Assembly (NCBI GenBank): GCA_023228145.1
Contig: JALOBU010000018.1
Span: 1 to 54,022 of the forward strand
Direction of reading: 5' to 3'
DNA from: Bacteroidales bacterium
GTDB lineage: Bacteria > Bacteroidota > Bacteroidia > Bacteroidales > CAIWKO01
DNA: 54,022 nt
Shown: positions 9,007-18,173 of the stretch, one piece after another
Numbering within the stretch: position 1 is the first letter of the stretch
How the letters are laid out: the number at the start of each line of letters is the position of its first letter
Program-made: the position numbers and the translations under genes
Notes under the pieces: model-generated
What the model saw: the letters and a program-made list of their open reading frames with translations, nothing else
What the model was told of the DNA's origin: nothing
Databases searched by the model: none

Positions 9007-9200
9007 TCATTAATGAAACCTTAGGCAGCAAGAAAGCGCGTGTGCGGGCTGAATTGCAAGGTTTTTGCAAAAAAAATACTACCTCCTGCCACTATAAAAA
9101 AGTCCTATAGATGCAGGAGTGTGGAGATTTTTTTTGCAAAACTTGCTTGACCTTGCAAGAGCGGTGGCAGCTTAACTTTGCATAAGGTTTTATTAATGAC
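9007..9200. repeat. Large imperfect palindrome, candidate origin or structured RNA
   Basis: The outer arms TCATTAATGAAACCTTA (9007-9023) and TAAGGTTTTATTAATGA (9184-9200) are complementary at 16 of 17 positions. Inside, TTGCAAGG (from 9054) pairs with CCTTGCAA (to 9158), then TTTTGCAAAAAAAAT with ATTTTTTTTGCAAAA, and CTCCTGC with GCAGGAG. The whole region could fold into one long nested hairpin or cruciform. Confidence 0.55.
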
Positions 9201-10033
9201 CTTTAAAGAAAAACTCTGTGGCATCAGGGTGGAATTTTTCTTTCTCTTAACGGGTGGTTGGGTGGGGGTTGGTGGCAGCGATGGCGGTTTTGGCGTGGTT
9301 TTTTGTTATGTGTCGGGAAAAATAATATAGCTGTCGGAGGTACGGAGCAGCTTTATTATGTGCGGCTACGAAAGTATAGCGAATGAACTGAGAGGAGCGT
9401 AACCGAGATCAGGTAGCGAAGCGGACTGTCGAGGTGTAGCGGAACGAAGTGAGAGAGCTTTGCTTGCAGCAGCGTGGCTTTACAAAAACCATTACAAAAC
9501 CATAGGGTCAGGGCGCTTGGGATAAAAAAATCACGAAGTACATTATTGGTGCGTTGGCATAAACCTGATGAGGGCTGGCGTAGTTTTGTGCACGTGTTGT
9601 TGGAGCATCGGTGTGTGCATAGCATAAAATCAGGGTGCAGCTTTGGTTGCCACAAAGGAATAAGCTGCAATACCGCCGAAAGGTTTTGATGGCTTGTGGG
9701 CAAATGCAATTATGAGTGAAATGAACGAAATCGAAATGAAATGGAGTGTTGCTGTAACGAAGTGGAAGCGTTAACGGAATGGAATGGAGATGTAGTGAAT
9801 GAACTGATAATGCCTTTTCGGCGGTGAGTGATGATTTATTATTTTGAGGTTGGATCTATTGCTGCTTATGTATTTGTGTCCGGGAAGGGCTGCACTGCTG
9901 ATTTTATTTGGGCGGGTAAAGCGATGCTATTGGGTTTGGCAAAAACTATGACAGCCCGAAAGTTTCCATATCAAAGGGAAGTGTGCGTTGGCTTTTGTGC
10001 GGTGGCGGATAGTGCGGCTATTTTACATAATAA

Positions 10034-10133
10034 CCATTATAACTGACAGGCAGCAACTCTGTCCAGCCTACCCAGCGGCGAAGCTATCGTTTACCTTACG
10101 ACCTGCTGCTCTCGCCTGCCTGTTTTATAATGC
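10034..10133. repeat. Hairpin-forming inverted repeat
   Basis: ATTATAACTGACAGGCAG pairs with CTGCCTGTTTTATAAT across a loop of about 60 bases, with a two-base offset. The function is unknown. Confidence 0.4.
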
Positions 10134-10179
10134 TTATTATGTTAGAATAGCATACGATACTAAATCTTCCAAAATAGCG

Positions 10180-10236
10180 ATCCGGCAGCCGGGCAAAATA
10201 TGTGGGAGCTAAGAGCATTTTGTCCCGGCTGCCTGG
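10180..10236. repeat. Strong GC-rich hairpin
   Basis: GGCAGCCGGGCAAAAT and ATTTTGTCCCGGCTGCC form a 16-bp stem with one bulged T and a loop of about 18 nt. No T-run follows on either strand, so it is not a standard terminator. It lies about 155 bp downstream of the methyltransferase stop at 10392. Confidence 0.5.
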
Positions 10237-10391
10237 AAAAAAATATAAATAATAATGAATAGAGAATATTTACAAACAAATGAAATAGAATACCGCGCAA
10301 GAAAGGTAGAAAACATTTAACGGAATATACTATAAAAACTAATAATGCAAGGATTATTCAACAAATAATATTGACTCCTTAATTATTTCGA

Positions 10392-11219
10392 TTAACCTAC
10401 ATCTTTTCTTCCCACATACAAAAACTGGTTCGCAAGACCAATCATTTCAGGATCTTCACAAGTTGACCGTAATTCATCGAAGAGCATGTTTTTGTTAGTT
10501 TGTGAATCATATTTTGACAAATCATTTTTGGAATAATTTAACCCTATTCCCTCCAGATTGCGGATGTGCATAGTGTCAAATCCATGAGGTTCAATTGAAT
10601 TTATAGCCACTTCTGGAAGGCATTTGTACTGTGGCACCATATATTTCTGAAACTTAACAGTTGTGATAGCATCTTTTAAGAGATGTTTTACGTAATCGGA
10701 ACAACAGGGCGTATTACTATCATGATGATGAGGAGGATGATCGTATGTACTAAGAAAAACGGCAAATAAAAAACCACCTTTTTTGAGAACTCTGAACGCT
10801 TCTGATATTGCTTTGGTTCGTTCTTCGCAATCCGTGAGATGATATAATGGCCCCATAAGAAAGACCGCATCAGCACAATTTTTTTCAATAAAAGACAAAT
10901 CCGTTGCACAAGCGACCTTTGAAAAAAGAACATTGCTTTTTAAACCCTTATCAACTCGTTTTTCAAACGCTTCAAGAGACCTTATTGAAAGATCAACCAA
11001 GCCGACCATACAGCCCATTTTTAACAGAAATTCTGCATATCTGCCCGGACCAGCTCCAATATCAATAACAGTCGAGCCTGCAGCAATGTACTTTTTCATT
11101 AATTCTGTAATTAGCTCAAATTCCGCCTCAAATAAAGGGTTTGATACAAGGCGGTTATATTCTTCATTTACACCTACATCGTAAGCAGCTGCTATAATAT
11201 CCTTATTTGTCATTATCAA
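10392..11219 (-). CDS. Class I SAM-dependent methyltransferase, last gene of the uptake operon
   Basis: The 275-residue soluble protein has a Rossmann-type methyltransferase fold. Motif I is V-I-D-I-G-A-G-P-G-R-Y-A (residues ~53-64), an acidic motif II region follows (G-L-V-D-L-S), and post-motif features include A-D-A-V-F-L-M-G-P-L-Y-H-L and E-A-F-R-V-L-K-K-G-G. It overlaps the end of the upstream ABC ATPase gene by 17 bp; a start six bases later (M-T-N-K-D) would shorten the overlap. Tight coupling to a TonB/ABC importer suggests that it modifies the imported ligand, a chelator or a cofactor, but the substrate is not evident. It could instead be an unrelated small-molecule methylase that entered the operon. 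Confidence 0.75.
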   Translation of the reverse strand: MIMTNKDIIAAAYDVGVNEEYNRLVSNPLFEAEFELITELMKKYIAAGSTVIDIGAGPGRYAEFLLKMGCMVGLVDLSIRSLEAFEKRVDKGLKSNVLFSKVACATDLSFIEKNCADAVFLMGPLYHLTDCEERTKAISEAFRVLKKGGFLFAVFLSTYDHPPHHHDSNTPCCSDYVKHLLKDAITTVKFQKYMVPQYKCLPEVAINSIEPHGFDTMHIRNLEGIGLNYSKNDLSKYDSQTNKNMLFDELRSTCEDPEMIGLANQFLYVGRKDVG

Positions 11220-12000
11220 ACGATTGTTTTAAATCCGGTACTATCAAAGCCCTGCCTTCGTATGGCAAGGCGTGCAATTCGTATTTATAAACCGTTTTCA
11301 GGTAATCTGCGCTCCAGGGTTTTGTATCTTCAGCAGGGCGGTCAAGTGTTCCGTTTTTTACAAAAATAAAATCATCGCCATACAAAAAGGCAATATTAGG
11401 ATCGTGCAATACTGTTACAACAGTTAAGTTTTGAGTTGTCAATTCCCTGAGCAGGGACAGGAGTTTTGCCTGATTGCAAAAATCAAGGTGGGTTGTAGGT
11501 TCGTCCAAAAGTAATATATGGGGTTCTTGCGCCAGCACTCTTGCAATCATAACAAGCTGTTGCTCGCCACCTGAAAGCTCGGTATAAATACGATTACGAA
11601 GATGGCTTATATTTACTTTTTCAATAGCATTTACAGCGCTTTCTATGTCAGATTTTTGAGGGATAAAAGAAACCTGTCCAGCCCTGCCTGTTAAAACTAC
11701 CTGTTCTACAGTAAAAGGAAAGACCGCCTTGTGTTTTTGTCCAAGAAACCCGAAAATTTTTGATCTTTGGCGGAGACTTAATGAACTTAGATTGTTATCC
11801 GATATTGAAATTTCACCCTGAGAATACGGGAGCAAACCCGCAATAATACGTAGCAATGTAGATTTGCCACTTCCGTTTTTTCCGAGGATGACTGTAAGTT
11901 TCCCACTTTCAATCTCCGCTGAAGCATTTTGTAAAACAACATTCTTCCCGTAGGAGAATGAAAGTCTGTTTATTGATATGGCTGTTCTTAATTCTCCCAT
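11203..12000 (-). CDS. FecE/BtuD-type ABC transporter ATPase
   Basis: This 265-residue protein energises import through the adjacent FecCD-type permease. Visible motifs are Walker A (G-K-N-G-S-G-K-S-T, ~residues 39-47), the signature L-S-G-G-E-Q-Q, Walker B I-L-L-L-D-E-P-T, and the H-switch region (V-L-H-D). The family imports iron-siderophores, haem or cobalamin. It overlaps the permease gene by 13 bp and the methyltransferase gene by 17 bp, so translation is probably coupled. The C-terminal tail of ~40 residues after the H-loop is typical of this subfamily. Confidence 0.88.
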   Translation of the reverse strand: MGELRTAISINRLSFSYGKNVVLQNASAEIESGKLTVILGKNGSGKSTLLRIIAGLLPYSQGEISISDNNLSSLSLRQRSKIFGFLGQKHKAVFPFTVEQVVLTGRAGQVSFIPQKSDIESAVNAIEKVNISHLRNRIYTELSGGEQQLVMIARVLAQEPHILLLDEPTTHLDFCNQAKLLSLLRELTTQNLTVVTVLHDPNIAFLYGDDFIFVKNGTLDRPAEDTKPWSADYLKTVYKYELHALPYEGRALIVPDLKQSFDNDK

Positions 12001-13001
12001 CCGATGTTCGTTTTTTTCATTAAATAGAGGAAGAAAGGCGCACCAATGAGCATGGTGATCACCCCGATGGGGATCTCAAAACCCGCAATGGTGCGGGAAA
12101 AATCATCAATGATGAGCAGGAATGTACCACCGAAAAGAAAATTAATAACAGTACCCTGCTTGTTGTCGGGGCCAATCATCATGCGTACCATGTGCGGAAT
12201 AATAAGCCCATAAAGTCCAATTATTCCGGCTACGGAAACCGCTGCTGACGAAGCCAGCGTTGCTGCAACAAGTACAATAATCTTTTCGCGTGTTGGATTA
12301 ACCCCTGAAGTGCGTGCTTCTTCATCGCCAAGGGCAAGCACATTCAGGCGCCAGCGCATGAGGTAAAGAATGAGCACGCCTAACAGAATTGGAATACAAG
12401 ATGCTTTGAGCAATTTCCAGCTTGCATTGTGCAGGTTTCCCATAGTCCAGTGAACAATAGATTGCAGTTTGAACGGATCGGAAAGATATTGAACCACTGT
12501 TAGAAGCGCAGTGAATATTCCGGTGACAATAACACCTGAAAGGATGAGTGAAACTATGGATAAGTTTTTATGCTTAATTGCAGCAACATAGCTCAAAGCA
12601 ACGGCAATAAGTCCGAAAAAAAATGCTGAAAGCTGCACCGGGAGAAACGCCCATGCCAGCGCAAGAGCTGCGCCAAAAGCAGCACCAGAGGACAGTCCTA
12701 AAATATAAGGAGATACCAATGGGTTGCGAAATATTGCCTGCAAGCTGCTGCCCGAGATCGAAAGTGCACCTCCAACCAGAAAAGCAAGGATAATCCGGGG
12801 CAACCTGACATCCAAAAGAATTGATTGGACAGTCTGTAGCCCTGCCATGTTCTCAACATTAACATTAAATATCAAATGCCTAACCCATTCGAAAATGGAT
12901 TCTGAAGATGCTATCCCGGAAGGCCCAATAAACAATGAAATAAACAGCACCGGCAACGGCAACGCATAAAGTAACACGATGATGGCTTTCCTGTATTTCA
13001 T
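11988..13001 (-). CDS. FecCD-family ABC transporter permease
   Basis: The 337-residue membrane protein has about ten hydrophobic segments and the hallmark sequences of the FecCD/BtuC family: V-R-L-P-R-I-I-L-A-F-L-V-G-G-A-L near the N-terminus, N-P-L-V-S-P-Y-I-L-G-L-S-S-G-A-A, and G-L-Y-G-L-I-I-P-H-M-V-R-M near the C-terminus (the usual G-F-V-G-L-x-x-P-H region that contacts the ATPase). It forms the inner-membrane channel for an iron-chelate, haem or corrinoid. The gene overlaps its substrate-binding partner by 4 bp and the ATPase gene by 13 bp. Confidence 0.88.
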   Translation of the reverse strand: MKYRKAIIVLLYALPLPVLFISLFIGPSGIASSESIFEWVRHLIFNVNVENMAGLQTVQSILLDVRLPRIILAFLVGGALSISGSSLQAIFRNPLVSPYILGLSSGAAFGAALALAWAFLPVQLSAFFFGLIAVALSYVAAIKHKNLSIVSLILSGVIVTGIFTALLTVVQYLSDPFKLQSIVHWTMGNLHNASWKLLKASCIPILLGVLILYLMRWRLNVLALGDEEARTSGVNPTREKIIVLVAATLASSAAVSVAGIIGLYGLIIPHMVRMMIGPDNKQGTVINFLFGGTFLLIIDDFSRTIAGFEIPIGVITMLIGAPFFLYLMKKTNIGWEN

Positions 13002-14029
13002 CGGATGGTTTCTCCTTTTGACCCATAAAGCATTTTAAGCATGGCTGTTTTCTCATTGTCAAGATTGACATTTGAATTACTTGAAGGATAACACCATGTA
13101 TGAAGCAGTTTTACAGCATATTGAAATTTTAATGTCCACAGATCACACATAAAAACAGAGGGTAATTCATATACTCTTTTGTTTTTAACAGCATTAATAT
13201 TTTCCCAACCTGAAAGGTTCAGAATGTCGACAGGGTTTTTATTCGCGTTGCACCACATTACAATTACATCGGGGTTCCATTCAATTAGTTTTTCAAGGTT
13301 GACGACCATGTGTTCATCGGGTGAAATACATGCGTTATTAGCACCTGCCAGTTCTATTAGCTCATTAACCGTGCTTTTTGCACCACTGGTTTCGAGCGGA
13401 CCCTGCGACCACATAAAATAAACTTTCTGCTTTTCCACACTTGTGTTATTTACAGATGATGAAAAATCAGACACCTGTGATTTCGTATATTGAATAAGTG
13501 AATCTGCCCTTTTCTCCGTGCCGGTTATCTTACCAAAATCAGATATTTCCTTATAAACATCAGCAGTGCTTGTGAGCATAACAGCATAAACTGGTATTCC
13601 CTTAGCTTCGATAGTTTCAATAGATTCGGTCTGTGATGCCCACATAACAACGAGGTCGGGTTTTAAAGCGACAATATTCTCCATGCTGATAAAGTCCCAA
13701 TTACCGGGCGTCGGAAGTAATTTATTCCTTATCCTGTTATCCAAAACGGCATATTGTGAGAACACTTCGCTATCATAAATATTAGACGATACCCCAACAA
13801 TACTACTCTCTGTGTGTAGCATGTAAAAACCGGATAAAGCGCTTTCGATAAGGCAGACAATACGTTTGGGATGATCATTAAAACCTATTTGCTTTCCCCT
13901 GAAATCTGTTACCGAGATTTTACAATTGCTGCCAGAGCACTTATTGTTATTATCGTTTGAACATGATAAAGCACCTAATAAAATAGAAGCTACAGTAAAT
14001 AACAATATGTGTGTTTTTGAAGCAATCAT
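12998..14029 (-). CDS. ABC transporter substrate-binding lipoprotein (Peripla_BP_2)
   Basis: The protein has 343 residues. An N-terminal hydrophobic segment ends in L-G-A-L-S-C, a lipobox, so it is probably a lipoprotein anchored on the periplasmic side. The body resembles class III (BtuF/FhuD-like) binding proteins: K-R-I-V-C-L near the start, K-P-D-L-V-V-M-W, then W-N-P-D-V-I-V-M-W in the second lobe. Two short Cys-containing stretches after the lipobox (N-K-C-S-G-S-N-C) are unusual and could bind metal or form a disulfide. It would hand the ligand from the TonB receptor to the permease. Specificity (siderophore, haem or cobalamin) is not readable. Confidence 0.85.
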   Translation of the reverse strand: MIASKTHILLFTVASILLGALSCSNDNNNKCSGSNCKISVTDFRGKQIGFNDHPKRIVCLIESALSGFYMLHTESSIVGVSSNIYDSEVFSQYAVLDNRIRNKLLPTPGNWDFISMENIVALKPDLVVMWASQTESIETIEAKGIPVYAVMLTSTADVYKEISDFGKITGTEKRADSLIQYTKSQVSDFSSSVNNTSVEKQKVYFMWSQGPLETSGAKSTVNELIELAGANNACISPDEHMVVNLEKLIEWNPDVIVMWCNANKNPVDILNLSGWENINAVKNKRVYELPSVFMCDLWTLKFQYAVKLLHTWCYPSSNSNVNLDNEKTAMLKMLYGSKGETIR

Positions 14030-14065
14030 AAGGGGAACTATAGAAACAACAAAGCTACAATTTTA

Positions 14066-16138
14066 TCAGAAGCCGACCGATACGCCACCCATGAATGAAA
14101 AACCGGGATCCTGAAACTGCCAGGGCATAAGGTATTTGTTGTTGGTAATATTGTAGAGATTAAGGAAGCAAGAGAGAAAAACTTTTTTACCGAACTTAAA
14201 ATCCTTAGAAACATGCACATTAACCGTTTCATGAGCAGTGAAAGCAGCCCTTCCGTATTTATTACTGCTGTCGTACATCTTACCTGCTACATGAACATAA
14301 GCAACCGCTTTGATACGGTATGGCAAATTCAATGAAAAGCCAAGATTGGTAACTTTATCGGGAACAAACGGTATCTGAGCGCCATCCTGTGTGGTGTCAA
14401 TTTTATTAGTGATTTTTGTATCAAGCAGTGTGAAGTTAGCAAAGGCTTCAATCATTTCGGAAAACTTATAATTCAATGAAAACTCAAGGCCTTTAGAAGT
14501 AGTTTTCCCGGCGTTGATGGATTGTGTCTGCGATGGGTCTTGTGAAACCACATTATCAATAATAGCATCGTCAACCTCGTTCAGAAAACCGCGAATGGTG
14601 AACATACCAGATTCTTTAATGCGAAAATCAATACCAGCATCAATACCTAAGCCGGATTCGGGTTTCAGGTCGGGATTCGGAAGCTGGCCGTTCATACCCG
14701 GAACACCCTGGTCGGCAAGCAAAATTGTACCTCCAATGGATTTAAGACCGGGAGCCATAAAGCTTGAACCCGCATTTACAAAGGGACAGATGCCGATTTT
14801 TGAATTGTACTTGATACCTGCATTCCACAGAAAACGGTTCCAGGACTGTTTTTTGTTTCCCGGTGCAATGCCACCCAATTTTGTTATATCATAACTTATG
14901 ATGTTGAACCTTGCACCGCCGCGAATGGTAAAACCAATTATGCGAAACTCCTCCTGTGCATAAATACCAATCTGGTTTGCCGAAGCATCATTGCCGGTTG
15001 TCTTAACATCATTCACGGGTTTGCCCCATGTGTTATAAGCCGCATACTGATAATCAACACCGCCTGTCAGCATACTGTTTTTGAAATGCCTGAATGAAAC
15101 GGAAATATCGGCAGGGATTATGGTTTGTTGCACACCATTGTCGGATGCAAGCTGCAGGCGATCATCCCATGATAAAGCTGTGTTGGAAAAATTATCTTCC
15201 TGCCATGACCTGTCGTAATTGCGGTAGCCGACTTTTGTTTCAAGGGAAAGGTTTGGATTGATTTTAAATGAATAGGCAAAATTTACCAGGTTATACATGT
15301 GATTGTATCCCCTGTTGGGCCTGCCCACATCACCAATATGGAGCGCTCCGTTGACAAATAATGAAAGCTTATGTTTTTCCTGTTTGTCAATAAAATAATT
15401 CATGCCTAAGAAAAGTTTTCCTTTGTTATATCCCGGATGATCAATCATGTTGAGCCACGAACCTGCAGAGCCATAATCGGTGTAGTCTGACCTCTCATAC
15501 GAAACGCCGGTAAACATGTGAAACCTGCCAAAATGGCTTTGATGGTATATATTTCCGTTAATGGTATTATAAGAACCTCCACTTAAAGAAATGATGGTGC
15601 GTGCGGTGTCAATTTTTTCCTTCAGCACAAGATTTACTGTACCCGACAGCGGGCACTGATTACCAGCAAAATCCTGCGACAGGTAATTTGAATAGAGCAC
15701 TGAAGCCGGGCCTCGCTGCACCTCAATACGGTCAATTGCATTGAGTTCAATTGCCATAGGATCAACAAAAGCATCAATCGGCAAGCCCATCATCATGTAC
15801 GTGCTGTATTTGGGGCCAATGGCTCCGTAGGTTCCCCAGTTGACATCGTTGCGTGAAAGTACCGATACCGCATTACCGGGAATATATTGAATAGCTTCGG
15901 CCACATTTCGGTTGCCTGATATGATACCGTTAAGGTCTTTTGCCGTTATCACATCAACTTTTTGGGTAACGTTGCCTTTTGATTGAAGTGTTTTTGATGT
16001 GGTGATAATAACTTCATTAAGGTAGGCAGTGTCTTTGGTAATTTGCCCGAAGCTCAAAGCGGGCATTACCAGCGATGCGGCTATAGCTAAAAAAGCAAAC
16101 CGCTTCTGTAAACTTAAAATTTTTCTGTTTTTTTTCAT
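14066..16138 (-). CDS. TonB-dependent outer-membrane receptor
   Basis: The 690-residue protein has a signal peptide (basic M-K-K-N-R-K, hydrophobic core, cleavage near S-F-G-Q), a TonB-box-like L-N-E-V-I-I-T-T, and a plug domain (~50-170) with R-I-E-V-Q-R-G-P-A-S-V-L-Y. A 22-strand-type barrel follows, ending in an aromatic residue (G-V-S-V-G-F), as expected for BamA-dependent assembly. It lacks the N-terminal carboxypeptidase-like domain of SusC proteins, and no SusD gene is nearby, so it belongs with siderophore/cobalamin-type receptors. It is the first gene of an operon continuing with the binding protein, permease, ATPase and methyltransferase. Its promoter region carries operator-like repeats. 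Confidence 0.88.
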   Translation of the reverse strand: MKKNRKILSLQKRFAFLAIAASLVMPALSFGQITKDTAYLNEVIITTSKTLQSKGNVTQKVDVITAKDLNGIISGNRNVAEAIQYIPGNAVSVLSRNDVNWGTYGAIGPKYSTYMMMGLPIDAFVDPMAIELNAIDRIEVQRGPASVLYSNYLSQDFAGNQCPLSGTVNLVLKEKIDTARTIISLSGGSYNTINGNIYHQSHFGRFHMFTGVSYERSDYTDYGSAGSWLNMIDHPGYNKGKLFLGMNYFIDKQEKHKLSLFVNGALHIGDVGRPNRGYNHMYNLVNFAYSFKINPNLSLETKVGYRNYDRSWQEDNFSNTALSWDDRLQLASDNGVQQTIIPADISVSFRHFKNSMLTGGVDYQYAAYNTWGKPVNDVKTTGNDASANQIGIYAQEEFRIIGFTIRGGARFNIISYDITKLGGIAPGNKKQSWNRFLWNAGIKYNSKIGICPFVNAGSSFMAPGLKSIGGTILLADQGVPGMNGQLPNPDLKPESGLGIDAGIDFRIKESGMFTIRGFLNEVDDAIIDNVVSQDPSQTQSINAGKTTSKGLEFSLNYKFSEMIEAFANFTLLDTKITNKIDTTQDGAQIPFVPDKVTNLGFSLNLPYRIKAVAYVHVAGKMYDSSNKYGRAAFTAHETVNVHVSKDFKFGKKVFLSCFLNLYNITNNKYLMPWQFQDPGFSFMGGVSVGF

Positions 16139-16158
16139 TTGATTCTGATTTAATGATG

Positions 16159-16340
16159 TTACGTTTTTATAAATTCGTAATACTGTATGGTTAAAAAAAA
16201 TTATCTGATGCCTGTTAATATAGGTTTTTTGACGTATATAAGTTTTTTATTATTTAATAACATATCAAGAAATAGTTGCATTGACGTGCTACGTTTTTCA
16301 TATTCGTGCCACAAAAGTATAGTTTTTTTTGAAAAACAAA
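16159..16340 (-). promoter_or_regulatory. Promoter and operator-like repeats of the TonB/ABC uptake operon
   Basis: On the minus strand TTTG (16337-16340), a 17-bp spacer and TACTTTTG (16312-16319) form a good Bacteroidota promoter. Two similar dyads, TACG-N12-CGTA beginning at 16159 and TACG-N11-CGTG beginning near 16290, share TACGTTTTT and TTCGT. One sits at the likely transcription start, the other in the ~165-nt leader. This arrangement suggests repressor binding, perhaps metal- or ligand-responsive; the regulator is unknown. Apart from this, 16139-16458 holds no gene. Confidence 0.5.
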
Positions 16341-16458
16341 ATTTTAAGCAAGAAAAATAAAAAAGCTCTTACGAATAATCCTCTAAAATAGCGTGAGAAA
16401 TTAGAATTAATGCCAATTTTTAGTCAGAGCGATTTGTTTTACATGAAAAATAGATAAT

Positions 16459-18102
16459 TTATGAATTTTTATTGACATTATAAAGTAATTCACCTACTGT
16501 TTTTTCAGACAAATATTTCGAAGTAATTTCATATTTAATTGAGAAATCGTTATCTGATTTGATAAAAAGGTAACATGGGAACAATAAATTCTCCTTTGGA
16601 TTCAGTTCTTTAAAACTAAATTCTAAAATTTGATTATTATCAATTACTTCAAGAAATGTAAAATTAAAAATACAAGACACTACATTAGTAAAAATTGATT
16701 GTTTATTATTAATTCTATTTTGCTCTGATTCCATGAAATCTAAATCCAATGTTTGAGAGTGAAAATAATTTGTAGTGTCTTCTTTAACATTGCTATCGCA
16801 GGAACACTTCAAGATATCTTCAATTAACTGATAATCATCATTGAATTTTTTAAGATTCTCCAAAGAAGATGGTGGAGAAATTTGATTGTGTTTTAAAACA
16901 GTTACTGATTTTGGTAATTTGATTAAAACACGTATTTTTTCATCATGAACACCACCTAAATTTTGGAGGGCTAAAGGAATAATTTGAAAATTTTCAAACT
17001 GAATTAAAAAGGTACAAAGGTCCTCTAATCCTATTAATTTTTTATAGAGTTCATCTAATTTGGTTTTCTTTAACTTCTCGCTATCTGAACCCGTATAGTC
17101 AGGTTTTCTATCACCAAAAGAAGAAATAACTCTAACTGATGGTTGTACTAAATTCCCAACATCAAAAAAAATTGCATCAATTTTTCGATTAAAATATTTT
17201 TCTATCAATGCTGAGATTTTTCCTTGATCTTTTATGCTAAAACCTGCGTCTGACCATTCACTTATTGAAGTATGGTTTTGATACAAACTTGAAAGTGATG
17301 ATCTTCTTTGAGGCTTAGTACTAGAAATAATTTGAATATGACTGATTTCATTTATTAAATCCTCGATAATTCTTTTTTCATCGAAAACTAATGGTAAATC
17401 TGTAAGATTCTCATATCTTAACTCAGATATTTCCTTTTGAAATAATTTTTCTTCAGCATTATAAAAGGAAATATCCAAACGATTATTATAAACTTTACCA
17501 AAAATTGTTGCAAAATTAAATCTTAACCATTCTAAAATTTTATCTTCAAATGTTGATCTAGATATTTTAGTGCCTGAAATTGAAAGGAATAGAAATTGAA
17601 GAACTATAGAGTCAGCAATTTTATCAATAGTATAAAAATTTGCGTTAAAACCTTGGTCAGATATGAATTTGTTTAAAGAAGTACTAACGTTAGATTTTAA
17701 TGAATCTGGATCATAGTTTTTAATGGTAATAATTAACTTATCAATAATCGGTTTTAAAAATGAATCTAGTGCTTCTTCTTTTTTATTAGATTTTTTAATT
17801 GCCTCCTGAACGGCATCTGAAACTGTTCCAATAAGAATTATCTCATAACTCAATGCATCATTTATATCGTTGTACAAAGCAGTAGCCCATGATATAATGT
17901 CACTTTTTGAAAAAGGATTTATTGATGATTTGACTTGAACAACTTTTCTTTGAGAATTTGGATATTCCCATGAAATATCAACTTTTTCATATTCTGTTAA
18001 AGGTTCAATTTGAACATAAGTCCATTTATCATCATTTAACGAATTAAAAGCTGAAATAACTGCTTGAAAAAGATAACCTCTTGAACCTTCTTGACCACCC
18101 AT
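16459..18102 (-). CDS. DUF4297/Cap4-like PD-(D/E)xK nuclease-domain protein
   Basis: The 547-residue soluble protein starts M-G-G-Q-E-G-S-R-G-Y-L-F-Q, with a nuclease-like core soon after: E33, E-Y-E-K-V-D-I (D42), then Q56-V-K58 in V-V-Q-V-K-S-S. Gly-Tyr-x-Phe-Gln followed by acid and Q-x-K residues is the pattern of DUF4297/Cap4-type dsDNA endonucleases used as effectors in CBASS and related systems. The remaining ~450 residues are AT-rich in coding and I cannot assign them; they could be a sensing or partner-binding domain. The gene lies 71 bp downstream of the CoiA-like nuclease gene and ends the Argonaute cluster. A generic restriction-type nuclease is the main alternative. Confidence 0.6.
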   Translation of the reverse strand: MGGQEGSRGYLFQAVISAFNSLNDDKWTYVQIEPLTEYEKVDISWEYPNSQRKVVQVKSSINPFSKSDIISWATALYNDINDALSYEIILIGTVSDAVQEAIKKSNKKEEALDSFLKPIIDKLIITIKNYDPDSLKSNVSTSLNKFISDQGFNANFYTIDKIADSIVLQFLFLSISGTKISRSTFEDKILEWLRFNFATIFGKVYNNRLDISFYNAEEKLFQKEISELRYENLTDLPLVFDEKRIIEDLINEISHIQIISSTKPQRRSSLSSLYQNHTSISEWSDAGFSIKDQGKISALIEKYFNRKIDAIFFDVGNLVQPSVRVISSFGDRKPDYTGSDSEKLKKTKLDELYKKLIGLEDLCTFLIQFENFQIIPLALQNLGGVHDEKIRVLIKLPKSVTVLKHNQISPPSSLENLKKFNDDYQLIEDILKCSCDSNVKEDTTNYFHSQTLDLDFMESEQNRINNKQSIFTNVVSCIFNFTFLEVIDNNQILEFSFKELNPKENLLFPCYLFIKSDNDFSIKYEITSKYLSEKTVGELLYNVNKNS

Positions 18103-18173
18103 AGTTCTATTTTTATTTTAAGTTATTAATTTTAATATAATTATGAAATCATTTGCTAAAGTTCATATTTATG

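Larger units (their letters stand above)
8927..10391. other. Long non-coding region with palindromes and purine-rich degenerate repeats
   Basis: Almost 1.5 kb lacks any gene I can support. Short plus-strand frames between 9474 and 10212 encode Cys/His/Arg-rich peptides with no recognisable domain. The DNA is GC-richer than its surroundings in parts (for example the G-rich run near 9250-9300). It contains a nested palindrome (9007-9200), purine-rich stretches around 9370-9460 and 9710-9810 in which TAGYGAATGAACTGA recurs (near 9377 and 9793), and two strong hairpins (10034-10133 and 10180-10236). A transfer or replication origin, or non-coding RNA, would fit such a region on a mobile element; neither is proven. 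Confidence 0.5.

Noticed and set aside
10034..10140. Integron attC site
   Set aside because: The hairpin lacks proper R-Y-Y-Y-A-A-C and G-T-T-R-R-R-Y boxes, and no integron integrase is present.
9474..10212. Series of plus-strand reading frames
   Set aside because: The peptides are Cys/His/Arg-rich without domains, no promoter was seen, and the region has palindromes and purine-rich repeats.
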